From an uncultured Eubacteriales bacterium (GTDB lineage: Bacteria; Bacillota; Clostridia; Peptostreptococcales; Anaerovoracaceae): a stretch of DNA of 64,000 bases. Made by a program: the position numbers and the translations under genes. Position 1 is the stretch's first letter, and each line of letters begins with the position of its first letter. Below the pieces are notes generated by a model. The model made no database searches. It saw nothing but the letters and a program-made list of their open reading frames with translations, and was not told the origin of the DNA. Positions 1 to 6,622 of this stretch are shown one piece after another. The stretch is taken from positions 41,655 through 105,654 of the forward strand of contig CACYQX010000003.1 in NCBI GenBank assembly GCA_902776725.1. Direction: 5' to 3'.

Positions 1-1637
1 GCCGGCGTGAGCTTTGCTTGACTCAAGGTCTCCAAGTAATTTTTGCTTCCGCCCAAATCCGCAAGTTCAAGGTACTCCTTCCACGCGGTGCTCGGTCGCT
101 CCACATATTTTTGATACATCTCCATGGCGTTTATGGTCGCCAGCGAATATTCTATATAGTAGAACGGGTAGAGGAATAAATGCGGTTTGTGATACCAATA
201 TCCTCCCTTCTCCATGAACTCGTCTTCGTCGTCGTATTTACGCCACGGCATATACTTCTTCTCGAGCTCGCGCCACGCCTTTGTCCTCTCTTCTGGGGTC
301 ATATCCAGGTTTCCATAGCAGATATGCTGGAACTCATCGACCGCCACACTGAAAGGAATAAACGTAATATAGTTATATAGGTTCGCGAATACGTACTTTC
401 TGGCATCGTCGCCAAAGAATTGTTCCGCATACTTATTTGCCAGCAGAACCATCGACATCGCATAAATCTCCATAATGTCTGATGACGATGCATAATACTC
501 TTCGAGATGCTGCTTTCGTGAAGCCTTGTATGCGGCAAACGCATAACCGATTCCTTCGTGAAAACTCCTTAAGCTCGGAGGTGTTCCGTTAAAATGGTAG
601 AAGACGAACGGCGCTTTTCTTGCAGGCAGGACAGTCGCGTACGCTCTTCCCGCCTTTCCCGGTCTCTCTTCATAATCTATTAGATCATGGTCTAGCATAA
701 AGCTTATAAACTCGTCTGTTTCCGGACTCATATCTCTGAGCATCTTGACGGTCTCGTTAAACATATACTCAACGTCGCCTGCAGGCTTTGCATTTCCGTC
801 CTTAAACAGAAGACTCTCGTCGTATACCTTTATTTCGTCCAAACCTAGATTCTTTGCTTGGAACTCGTATATCTTGGAGCATATGGGAACTATTTCTTCG
901 AGGACCTGCTTTCTGAACGCCTCGATTTCCTTTGGGCCATAGGACAAACGCAGTCTTTCCATATATGCCAGTGGGATATAGTTTTCGAACCCGAGGTTCT
1001 TTCCCTGCTTATCTCTTACAACGAGGAGCTCGCCCCATATTTCCTCAAGTCGCTCTTCGTTATCCGCGAGGAAATCCGAGAAGGCTTTGAACGCTGCTTT
1101 CCGCACCTCTCTATCGTCATGAGTGAACAAATCTTGCAGCCCCATAAAATTCGTTTGCTCACCAAGAATCTCAGCCTGGCAAGAGTCCATAATCTGCTGG
1201 TATTCTCCGAGTAGCTCCGCCTCCCTCTGCTGCAGGGGAACATTGTCTTCGCAGAAGGTCTTGCTCTTTATGTCGGTCTTAACAAAATACATCGGCCCGA
1301 TTACTTCTTCGACATAGTCTTTGTACGGGCTGTTATATATGGCCTCGTTAAAATCAACGATTTCCTTTATGAACAAATGCTGATTCTCATCAAACCAATG
1401 CTGATCCTGTGCATATCGCTCGTCCTCCATGTCCATCGTATGATGAATCATGGTTGCGGTAAGAACATCCGTGATTCTGCGAGAAAGCTCGTCGACCTCA
1501 AACAGCAGCTCAACTATATCGTCTCCGTTTTTTGCCTGATGCACTCTATCAAGGGCATCCTTGTAGAGCGCTCTAAAAACCTCAAGGTCAGGCCTTGGAA
1601 ACTTTAGTTCCTTAAATGTCCATGTTCCTGTATTCAT
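1..1637 (-). CDS. M3-family oligoendopeptidase (PepF-like) homologue, 3' end cut by the window edge
   Basis: The translation starts MNTGTWTFKELKFPRPDLEV and runs 545 codons to the edge; its last residues (around LGGSKNYLETLSQAKLTP) resemble the extreme C-terminus of M3 oligoendopeptidases, so little is missing. Family members are cytoplasmic zinc peptidases that cut short peptides. The metal region is altered: at 540-562 it reads FHEGIGYAF where the family has HExGHAF. The first His and the Glu are present, but the second zinc His is Tyr and a residue appears inserted. About 25 residues on, MEIYAMSM replaces the usual EIHSMSM; the Glu, a likely third ligand, remains. The fold is clear and activity is doubtful. 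It is monocistronic and faces a terminator behind the tRNA remnant upstream. An active enzyme with unusual metal binding is possible. Confidence 0.85.
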   Translation of the reverse strand, partial: MNTGTWTFKELKFPRPDLEVFRALYKDALDRVHQAKNGDDIVELLFEVDELSRRITDVLTATMIHHTMDMEDERYAQDQHWFDENQHLFIKEIVDFNEAIYNSPYKDYVEEVIGPMYFVKTDIKSKTFCEDNVPLQQREAELLGEYQQIMDSCQAEILGEQTNFMGLQDLFTHDDREVRKAAFKAFSDFLADNEERLEEIWGELLVVRDKQGKNLGFENYIPLAYMERLRLSYGPKEIEAFRKQVLEEIVPICSKIYEFQAKNLGLDEIKVYDESLLFKDGNAKPAGDVEYMFNETVKMLRDMSPETDEFISFMLDHDLIDYEERPGKAGRAYATVLPARKAPFVFYHFNGTPPSLRSFHEGIGYAFAAYKASRKQHLEEYYASSSDIMEIYAMSMVLLANKYAEQFFGDDARKYVFANLYNYITFIPFSVAVDEFQHICYGNLDMTPEERTKAWRELEKKYMPWRKYDDEDEFMEKGGYWYHKPHLFLYPFYYIEYSLATINAMEMYQKYVERPSTAWKEYLELADLGGSKNYLETLSQAKLTP

Positions 1638-1732
1638 AAATTCCCCAGTATCTATCAATCCTATACTATCTATAGGCGCATTCTACATGTAATTGTACCA
1701 CAAGAGAGCCTCAAACGACAGCATTTTTATTA

Positions 1733-1766
1733 AATACAAAAGGCAGCTCGGTCGTCCGAACTGCCT
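1733..1766 (-). terminator. Intrinsic terminator just behind the tRNA-like remnant
   Basis: Read on the minus strand, AGGCAGTTCGG pairs with CCGAGCTGCCT (one mismatch) and is followed by TTTTGTATTT. It begins a few bases after the tRNA 3'-end copy at 1773-1787, where a terminator for a tRNA transcript would be expected. No intact gene now ends directly before it. Confidence 0.7.
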
Positions 1767-1772
1767 CTAATT

Positions 1773-1808
1773 TGGAGCTCCCGATGGTGGATGAATCACC
1801 TGCAGGTG
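1773..1808 (-). pseudogene. Remnant copy of the tRNA-Thr 3' end (possible att site)
   Basis: Bases 1773-1787 are identical, in the same orientation, to bases 5583-5597, the 3' end of the intact tRNA-Thr including CCA. Beyond these 15 bases the match decays: GCAGGT, TTCA and TCC of the variable region and T-arm can still be aligned with gaps, and no anticodon arm, D-arm or 5' half follows. Together with the tRNA at 5583-5658 it brackets the sulfur/redox block. It may be the second repeat left by integration into a tRNA 3' end, or a decayed duplicated tRNA. It cannot encode a tRNA. Confidence 0.6.
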
Positions 1809-1885
1809 CTCCAATTACTTACTTTAATAAATGAATACCCTAAAAAACTCATTGTCGCAACACAATCAATAATTGCTGTCAGTTG

Positions 1886-2017
1886 CTATTCTTTAGGTTC
1901 TTCTGCAGGAACAATAAATTCGAGAATATTGTATTCTGTTGTTTCCTCCGAATACTTTTCCGCAGCTATATATAAAAGTACAGATCTTAACCAGATGTAT
2001 ATAGAGGCAGAAATCAT
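1886..2017 (-). CDS. Small 43-residue ORF translationally coupled to the ferredoxin
   Basis: The ATG at 2017 overlaps the ferredoxin TGA in an ATGA arrangement, and GGAG lies five bases upstream inside the ferredoxin coding end. The product has a hydrophobic stretch near the N-terminus (ISASIYIWLRSVLLYIAA) and an acidic C-terminus ending AEEPKE. I recognise no family. Coupling and spacing support translation; the short length and AT-rich sequence mean it may also be the decayed end of a lost gene. From here to the tRNA remnant (about 1810-1885) I see nothing else. Confidence 0.35.
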   Translation of the reverse strand: MISASIYIWLRSVLLYIAAEKYSEETTEYNILEFIVPAEEPKE

Positions 2018-2205
2018 TTTTTCTCCAAAACCAGTGCTCCCATAGGGCAGAAATTCGCGCATTTTCCACAACCTATACATGCATCCAAATCTACTGTGGG
2101 TGCCCCAAACCATTTCTGCGAGAGGGCATTTACGGGACAGACCTTTACTGCAGGGCATCTGTGGTTTTGCGGGCAACGCTCTTTTATTACACGTATTTTC
2201 TTCAT
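2014..2205 (-). CDS. Small 4Fe-4S ferredoxin-like protein
   Basis: The 63-residue product contains a classical CIGCGKCANFCP iron-sulfur motif in its C-terminal half and a second Cys set (CPQNHRCPAVKVCP) near the N-terminus. It therefore probably binds one or two [4Fe-4S] clusters and carries single electrons in the cytoplasm. It begins 25 bases after the multidomain sulfur reductase gene, so the two are probably co-transcribed. The spacing in the first Cys set is not standard for ferredoxins and that cluster may be modified. A role passing electrons to or from the flavoprotein is an inference from context. Confidence 0.8.
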   Translation of the reverse strand: MKKIRVIKERCPQNHRCPAVKVCPVNALSQKWFGAPTVDLDACIGCGKCANFCPMGALVLEKK

Positions 2206-2230
2206 CTTTTATTCCTCCAACTTCTCCTAA

Positions 2231-4753
2231 TTATATGAAGAGATTCACATTGGACAGTTCCGCATCTCCCAAATATGTTGCTACCCCTGCCAGTTCCACA
2301 CCATCTATCAGTTCCTCTTCTTTGATTCCCATTACGTCCATGGACATGGTGCATGCAATCATCTTAACTCCGTTTGCCATGGCGGACTGCATCAGTTCTT
2401 CCAAAGACGCAACATTTTTCTGGCGCATCACAGACTTCATCATGGCCTTACCCATGCCAAGCATGTTCATCTTGGAAAGACTCAGCTTGCCCAGGCCTCT
2501 TGGCATCATGGCTCCAAACATCTTTTCAACAAAGCTTTTCTTTACGCTTACGTTGTTGCTTTTTCTAAGAGCATTCAGACCCCAGAAGGTATAGAACATT
2601 GTGACCTTACGCCCCATGGCGGCGGCACCGTTGGCTATAATCAATGAAGCCATAACCTTGTCCATGTCGCCGTCAAAGACGATTATGGTTTTGTTTTGAT
2701 TATCCTGGCTCGACGTAGACGTGTCGCCTTGGCCGATTTTGCCAAGCTCAGCCTCTGCAGCTTCTTGGCTAACACCCTTCATAAGTGTCACGATGTTTTC
2801 TTTTCCTTGGCGTTCCATCCCCACATAGGTATTTCCCGTGCGACAGCACCAGCTTTCCACATCACGGGCAAAGCCCATGTCCGTTGCGGAGACCCTGAGG
2901 ACCGAACCGTCAGGCATACTCTGCAAAGCCTCGTTCACCTTCATGATGGGACCAGGGCACTGCATACCGCAGCAATCCAAGGTTGTTATGTCGCCACCGG
3001 ATAAATCACCGGAATTACCGGCATTGTTCACACCGACCCCGGCATTATCGCTGCCGGTTCCATCATTATTGCCACCGACGGCTTTAGTAGGGTTTTCTGC
3101 GCCCCATACTGTCTTGGGTTCATGGATCATGGATTTATAGAAACTGGATCCTCCCTCCAGAACGCTGACATTGTTGAATCCACTCTGACTGAGAATTCTT
3201 GCGGCGTTATAGGAGCGAACTCCGATTGCGCAGTAGATTACGATTTCTTTATCCTTTGGAATCTCGGACAATCTTTCACGGATTTGACCCAGAGGAACGT
3301 GGATTGAACCGGGGATGCTGAATACCATTCTCTCCTCGGCTTCCGAAACATCCAGCACGGTCTTTCCCTCCAGCTCGTCATATCCCCTAAACCTTACCTT
3401 GCCATCTAAAAGATTCTCCGCGGTAAAGCCTAGCATATTCACGGGATCTTTGGCGGATGAATAAGGCGGAGCATAGGCCAATTCCAATTCCATCAAAGTT
3501 CTAACATCTCCACCGTTGGTAATTGTTGTTGCAATGGTGTCTATTCTCTTATCCACACCATCCTGACCAACAATCTGGGCTCCCAGAATCTTTCCGTTCT
3601 TTTCAAAAATCATCTTAAGAAACATTTGGGTAGCCAGCGGATAATATCCCGCATGGGATTTTTGACTGATGAGAATTGTCTCGTAGTCCTTGTGTTTTTC
3701 CAACCCCTTGGCCTTAAGGGTCTTCTCATTAATTCCGGTAGCGGCCACCGTAAGATCAAAGACCTGAGCAACGGATGTTCCCATGCTGCCTTTGTATTCT
3801 TTGTTGGCGCCGCATATATTGTCCGCAACGATTCTTCCCTGCTTATTGGCGGGCCCAGCCAAAGGAATCATGGTGCGCTCGCCGCTAATCAGGTGATCCA
3901 CTTCACATACATCCCCCACTGCCCAAATATGTGGAGCGGATGTCCTCATCATTTTGTCCACAACAATACCTTTTCTTTGATTGAGCTCCAGGCCTGCTTC
4001 CGCAGCCAGCTCGCTGTTGGGTCTAACGCCGATGGAAAGAATGACCATGTCCGCAGCAACCACGTCCCCCTTGGCAAGGGTTATTTCTACCTGATCGCCT
4101 TTGCGCTCAAAATGGTCCACGCCGTTTTCCAAATAAAGAGCCACCCCATTCATGTCCATGTTTTCATGAAGGAGTTTTGCCATTTCCAAGTCCACAGGTG
4201 CCATCACTTGGTTTATGGCTTCGATGATGGCGACTTTGATGCCTCTTGCGTGAAGGTTCTCCGCCATCTCAAGTCCGATAAATCCGCCGCCGATGACCGC
4301 TGCAGTCTTTGGTTTAACTTGATCTACAATTCCCCTTATTCTATCTACATCATCAACATTCCAAAGGGAGTAGATGCCTTCGGAATCAATGCCGGGAATT
4401 GGCGGCTTAAGGGGCGATGAACCCGTTGCGATAATTAGTTCGTCATAGGTTTCCTCGTACTCTCCCTCGGGACCTCTGACCAAAACCTTCTTGGCTTCTT
4501 TATCGATTTTCAAAGCTTCGTTTCTGATCCTGACATCGATATTGAATCTGGCTTTCATTATTTCAGGTGTCTGAAGCAGAAGGTTCGCTCTGTCTTTGAT
4601 TACATCCCCCACATAATAAGGAAGACCGCAATTGGCGTAGCTTATATAACCGCCACGTTCCAGAATTACGATCTCCATACTCTCATCCAATCTTCTCAAT
4701 CTGGCAGCAGCTGTTGCGCCTCCCGCAACTCCACCAATTATCAAAGCTTTCAT
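2231..4753 (-). CDS. CoA-disulfide reductase-like flavoprotein fused to rhodanese, TusA and DsrE domains
   Basis: This 840-residue cytoplasmic protein joins four sulfur-handling parts. Residues 1-445 are a pyridine nucleotide-disulfide oxidoreductase: FAD motif GGVAGGATAAAR near the start, single redox Cys42 in ISYANCGLPYY as in CoA-disulfide reductase, NADH oxidase and peroxidase, NAD motif GGGFIGLEMAE, then a dimerisation domain. Around 455-545 is a rhodanese with active loop CAIGVR. A Gly/Asn-rich linker leads to a TusA domain (about 595-665) with CPGPIM. The C-terminus is a DsrE/DsrF-like domain with ACTMSMD. Rhodanese, TusA and DsrE Cys residues carry persulfide sulfur, so the protein probably reduces or relays persulfide, polysulfide or CoA-persulfide. 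It has a GGAGGG ribosome site and diverges from a Crp/Fnr regulator. The substrate cannot be told from sequence. Confidence 0.9.
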   Translation of the reverse strand: MKALIIGGVAGGATAAARLRRLDESMEIVILERGGYISYANCGLPYYVGDVIKDRANLLLQTPEIMKARFNIDVRIRNEALKIDKEAKKVLVRGPEGEYEETYDELIIATGSSPLKPPIPGIDSEGIYSLWNVDDVDRIRGIVDQVKPKTAAVIGGGFIGLEMAENLHARGIKVAIIEAINQVMAPVDLEMAKLLHENMDMNGVALYLENGVDHFERKGDQVEITLAKGDVVAADMVILSIGVRPNSELAAEAGLELNQRKGIVVDKMMRTSAPHIWAVGDVCEVDHLISGERTMIPLAGPANKQGRIVADNICGANKEYKGSMGTSVAQVFDLTVAATGINEKTLKAKGLEKHKDYETILISQKSHAGYYPLATQMFLKMIFEKNGKILGAQIVGQDGVDKRIDTIATTITNGGDVRTLMELELAYAPPYSSAKDPVNMLGFTAENLLDGKVRFRGYDELEGKTVLDVSEAEERMVFSIPGSIHVPLGQIRERLSEIPKDKEIVIYCAIGVRSYNAARILSQSGFNNVSVLEGGSSFYKSMIHEPKTVWGAENPTKAVGGNNDGTGSDNAGVGVNNAGNSGDLSGGDITTLDCCGMQCPGPIMKVNEALQSMPDGSVLRVSATDMGFARDVESWCCRTGNTYVGMERQGKENIVTLMKGVSQEAAEAELGKIGQGDTSTSSQDNQNKTIIVFDGDMDKVMASLIIANGAAAMGRKVTMFYTFWGLNALRKSNNVSVKKSFVEKMFGAMMPRGLGKLSLSKMNMLGMGKAMMKSVMRQKNVASLEELMQSAMANGVKMIACTMSMDVMGIKEEELIDGVELAGVATYLGDAELSNVNLFI

Positions 4754-4799
4754 GTTTGACCCTCCATAAGAACATATGCTATTGTTCCCGTTGTTATCT

Positions 4800-4817
4800 T
4801 TGTTAATAACATATCAA
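4800..4817. promoter_or_regulatory. Rex-like inverted repeat in the divergent promoter region
   Basis: The sequence TTGTTAATAACATATCAA matches the clostridial Rex consensus TTGTTAA-N4-TTAACAA in its whole left half and in five of seven positions of the right half. It lies between the sulfur reductase gene and the divergent Crp/Fnr gene. Rex senses NADH/NAD+, a plausible signal for a redox gene. It could instead be the target of the adjacent Crp/Fnr protein. No rex gene is in the window. Confidence 0.4.
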
Positions 4818-4843
4818 ATAATCCTTTTTATTACTGTAACTTT

Positions 4844-4858
4844 GTCACATTTCGTGAT
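4844..4858. promoter_or_regulatory. Short inverted repeat just upstream of the Crp/Fnr gene
   Basis: TCAC (4845-4848) and GTGA (4854-4857) form an inverted repeat with a 5-base spacer, ending 12 bases before the regulator ATG. A possible promoter, TTACTG with TGATAT, overlaps it and would give an almost leaderless message; no clear ribosome site precedes the ATG. This fits autoregulation by the Crp/Fnr protein, but the site is short. Confidence 0.35.
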
Positions 4859-4869
4859 ATGCTGTTCAC

Positions 4870-5526
4870 ATGGAGATTTCAAGTTATTTTCCAATATGGG
4901 ACAGCCTTACGCCGGGAGAACAAAGTCAAATTCTCCAGGCTTCTACACTTATGACAGTATCGGCCGGTCAGCACATCCACGATGGAACCAGGAAGTGTAC
5001 CGGCTTATTGGTGGTGGCTTCGGGACGGCTTAGGGCCTATATTATTTCCGAAGGTGGAAGGGAGATTACTCTTTACAGACTTTTGGGAAAGGATATGTGC
5101 CTGTTCTCCGCATCATGTATTATGCATAGCCTTCAATTCGATGTGATGATTCAGGCCGAGAAAGATACTTCATTTTGGCTGATTCCCACAGATACCTATA
5201 AGAAACTCATGAGTGAATCCGTTGTAATCAGCAATTATACCAATGAAATTCTCGCCAGCCGCATGTCGGATGTGGTTTGGCTTATGGAGCAAGTTATGTG
5301 GCAATCCTCCGATGTGAGACTGGCCACCTTCCTTTTGGAGGAATCCGCTTTGGAAGGCTCCACCAAGCTCTCCATCACGCATGAAGAAATTGCAAATCAT
5401 TTGGGAACCGCAAGAGAGGTGGTTACCCGAATGCTTAAATACTTCCAATCCGAAGGGCTGGTTACATTATCAAGAGGGTCTTTGGAGATAATAAACCCAA
5501 CCGGGTTAAAGGAACGGCAAAATTAA
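4870..5526 (+). CDS. Crp/Fnr-family transcriptional regulator
   Basis: This 218-residue protein has an N-terminal cyclic-nucleotide-binding-type beta-barrel (about 20-140) and a C-terminal Crp-type winged helix (about 145-210), with recognition-helix region HLGTAREVVTRMLKYF. No Fnr-style N-terminal cysteine cluster is present. Cysteines occur at KCTGLLV and at DMCLFSASC, so thiol or persulfide sensing is conceivable but unproven. Divergence from the sulfur reductase gene, with palindromes in the 116 bp between, suggests local control. The ATG at 4870 is the only one giving a full-length barrel. A strong terminator follows. Confidence 0.88.
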   Translation: MEISSYFPIWDSLTPGEQSQILQASTLMTVSAGQHIHDGTRKCTGLLVVASGRLRAYIISEGGREITLYRLLGKDMCLFSASCIMHSLQFDVMIQAEKDTSFWLIPTDTYKKLMSESVVISNYTNEILASRMSDVVWLMEQVMWQSSDVRLATFLLEESALEGSTKLSITHEEIANHLGTAREVVTRMLKYFQSEGLVTLSRGSLEIINPTGLKERQN

Positions 5527-5549
5527 TTAACTGTCTATTTAAAACAAAG

Positions 5550-5580
5550 GGGTAGTCTAAGATTTAGACTACCCTTTTTT
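5550..5580 (+). terminator. Terminator after the Crp/Fnr gene
   Basis: GGGTAGTCTAA pairs perfectly with TTAGACTACCC around a 3-base loop and is followed by six T. It ends three bases from the tRNA 3' end on the other strand. The reverse complement has a weaker T-run, so it may also stop tRNA read-through. Confidence 0.85.
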
Positions 5581-5582
5581 AG

Positions 5583-5658
5583 TGGAGCTCCCGATGGGAC
5601 TTGAACCCATGACCTGCGCGTTACGAATGCGCTGCTCTACCGACTGAGCCACGGAAGC
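5583..5658 (-). tRNA. tRNA-Thr, anticodon CGU
   Basis: The minus strand folds as a 76-base tRNA: GCTTCCG pairs with CGGGAGC in the acceptor stem, discriminator U, encoded CCA, D-arm TGGCTCAGTCGGTAGAGCA, anticodon loop TTCGTAA (anticodon CGT, codon ACG) and T-arm with GGTTCAAGTCC. It lies 43 bases downstream of prmC. Its last 15 bases recur at 1773-1787. Confidence 0.95.
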
Positions 5659-5701
5659 AAATGCGACACGGGTTTCCCCTTGGCGCCACAACAGTATATC
5701 A

Positions 5702-6622
5702 TTATTTTTCTTTTGCGTAAAGTCCGAAAACCACCCTGTCTCGACCTGCCAAATCACGTATTATGCGGACTTCCGAGAACTTTCTTTCAGTCCCTTCAAG
5801 CAAAGCCTTGACCGCCTCGCCTTGCGTATCGCCTATCTCAAGAAGTATCACTCCGCAGTCCTCTAGATAGTCCGGGGCCTCATTTGCTATCCTTCGATAG
5901 AAATCGAGTCCGTCCGAGCCGCCGTCGAGTGCGCTCATCGGCTCATGCTCTTTGATCTCCCTCTGCAGCGATGTAATTTCACCTGACTCTATGTACGGAG
6001 GGTTGCTGACGATCATATCAAATTTCTGTTTTTTGAAGAGCTTCTTAAATGGTGAAAACAAGTCGCCCTGAACCACCTTGACGCTATCTCCAACCTTGTT
6101 AAGCTTTACGTTTTCGCGAGCGACCTCGAGAGCATCCTTGCTTACGTCCGAGAGCATAACCTTGACGTCTCTCGCCGCAAGACTCGCAATCGATATTCCT
6201 ATTGCTCCGCTTCCGGTACACAGATCGAGTATATTCCACGCGTTCTTGTCTCCGATTATTCGAGCACCTTCGTTGGTAAGCCTGCCTTCCTTTATCAGAC
6301 AAAGAGCATTATCAACGAGCGTCTCCGTGTCCATCCTTGGAATCAAAACCCGCGGATCAACTTTGAACTCGAGCCCCATAAACTCTTGGTTTCCGACGAT
6401 ATACTGGAGCGGCTCGCCAGCTGCGCGTCTATCGACCAAATCAAAATACTGTTCGCAGAGCAAATCCTGAAGCCTATACTGGTATTCCATAAACAGCTTG
6501 TTCATCGGAATTCCAATTAAATAGCAATAGAGGGACTTACTGTCCCTCGCTGCATCTTTGATTCCACTTTCTATGAGTTGTTTTTCGCCGAGAGAAAGAA
6601 TCTCTCTTACGGTCATGCTCAT
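5702..6622 (-). CDS. prmC: PrmC, release-factor glutamine methyltransferase
   Basis: This 306-residue protein methylates, with S-adenosylmethionine, the Gln of the GGQ motif of release factors RF1 and RF2. The SAM motif CTGSGAIG is at residues 135-142 and the catalytic NPPY at 207-210, after an N-terminal helical substrate-binding domain. Length is slightly above the usual 280. Its ATG overlaps the upstream yqhQ stop in TAATG, indicating translational coupling. One substrate, RF2, is encoded at 25-26 kb. Confidence 0.95.
   Translation of the reverse strand: MSMTVREILSLGEKQLIESGIKDAARDSKSLYCYLIGIPMNKLFMEYQYRLQDLLCEQYFDLVDRRAAGEPLQYIVGNQEFMGLEFKVDPRVLIPRMDTETLVDNALCLIKEGRLTNEGARIIGDKNAWNILDLCTGSGAIGISIASLAARDVKVMLSDVSKDALEVARENVKLNKVGDSVKVVQGDLFSPFKKLFKKQKFDMIVSNPPYIESGEITSLQREIKEHEPMSALDGGSDGLDFYRRIANEAPDYLEDCGVILLEIGDTQGEAVKALLEGTERKFSEVRIIRDLAGRDRVVFGLYAKEK

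Noticed and set aside
1815-1890. 5' half of a second tRNA upstream of the 3' remnant
   Set aside because: The sequence is AT-rich and has no D-arm or anticodon arm pairing with the remnant.
3626-4420. Long plus-strand open frame opposite the sulfur reductase gene
   Set aside because: It is antisense to a clear multidomain protein, has no family signature and no ribosome site. Similar antisense frames opposite rho, the P-type ATPase and secA were rejected for the same reason.
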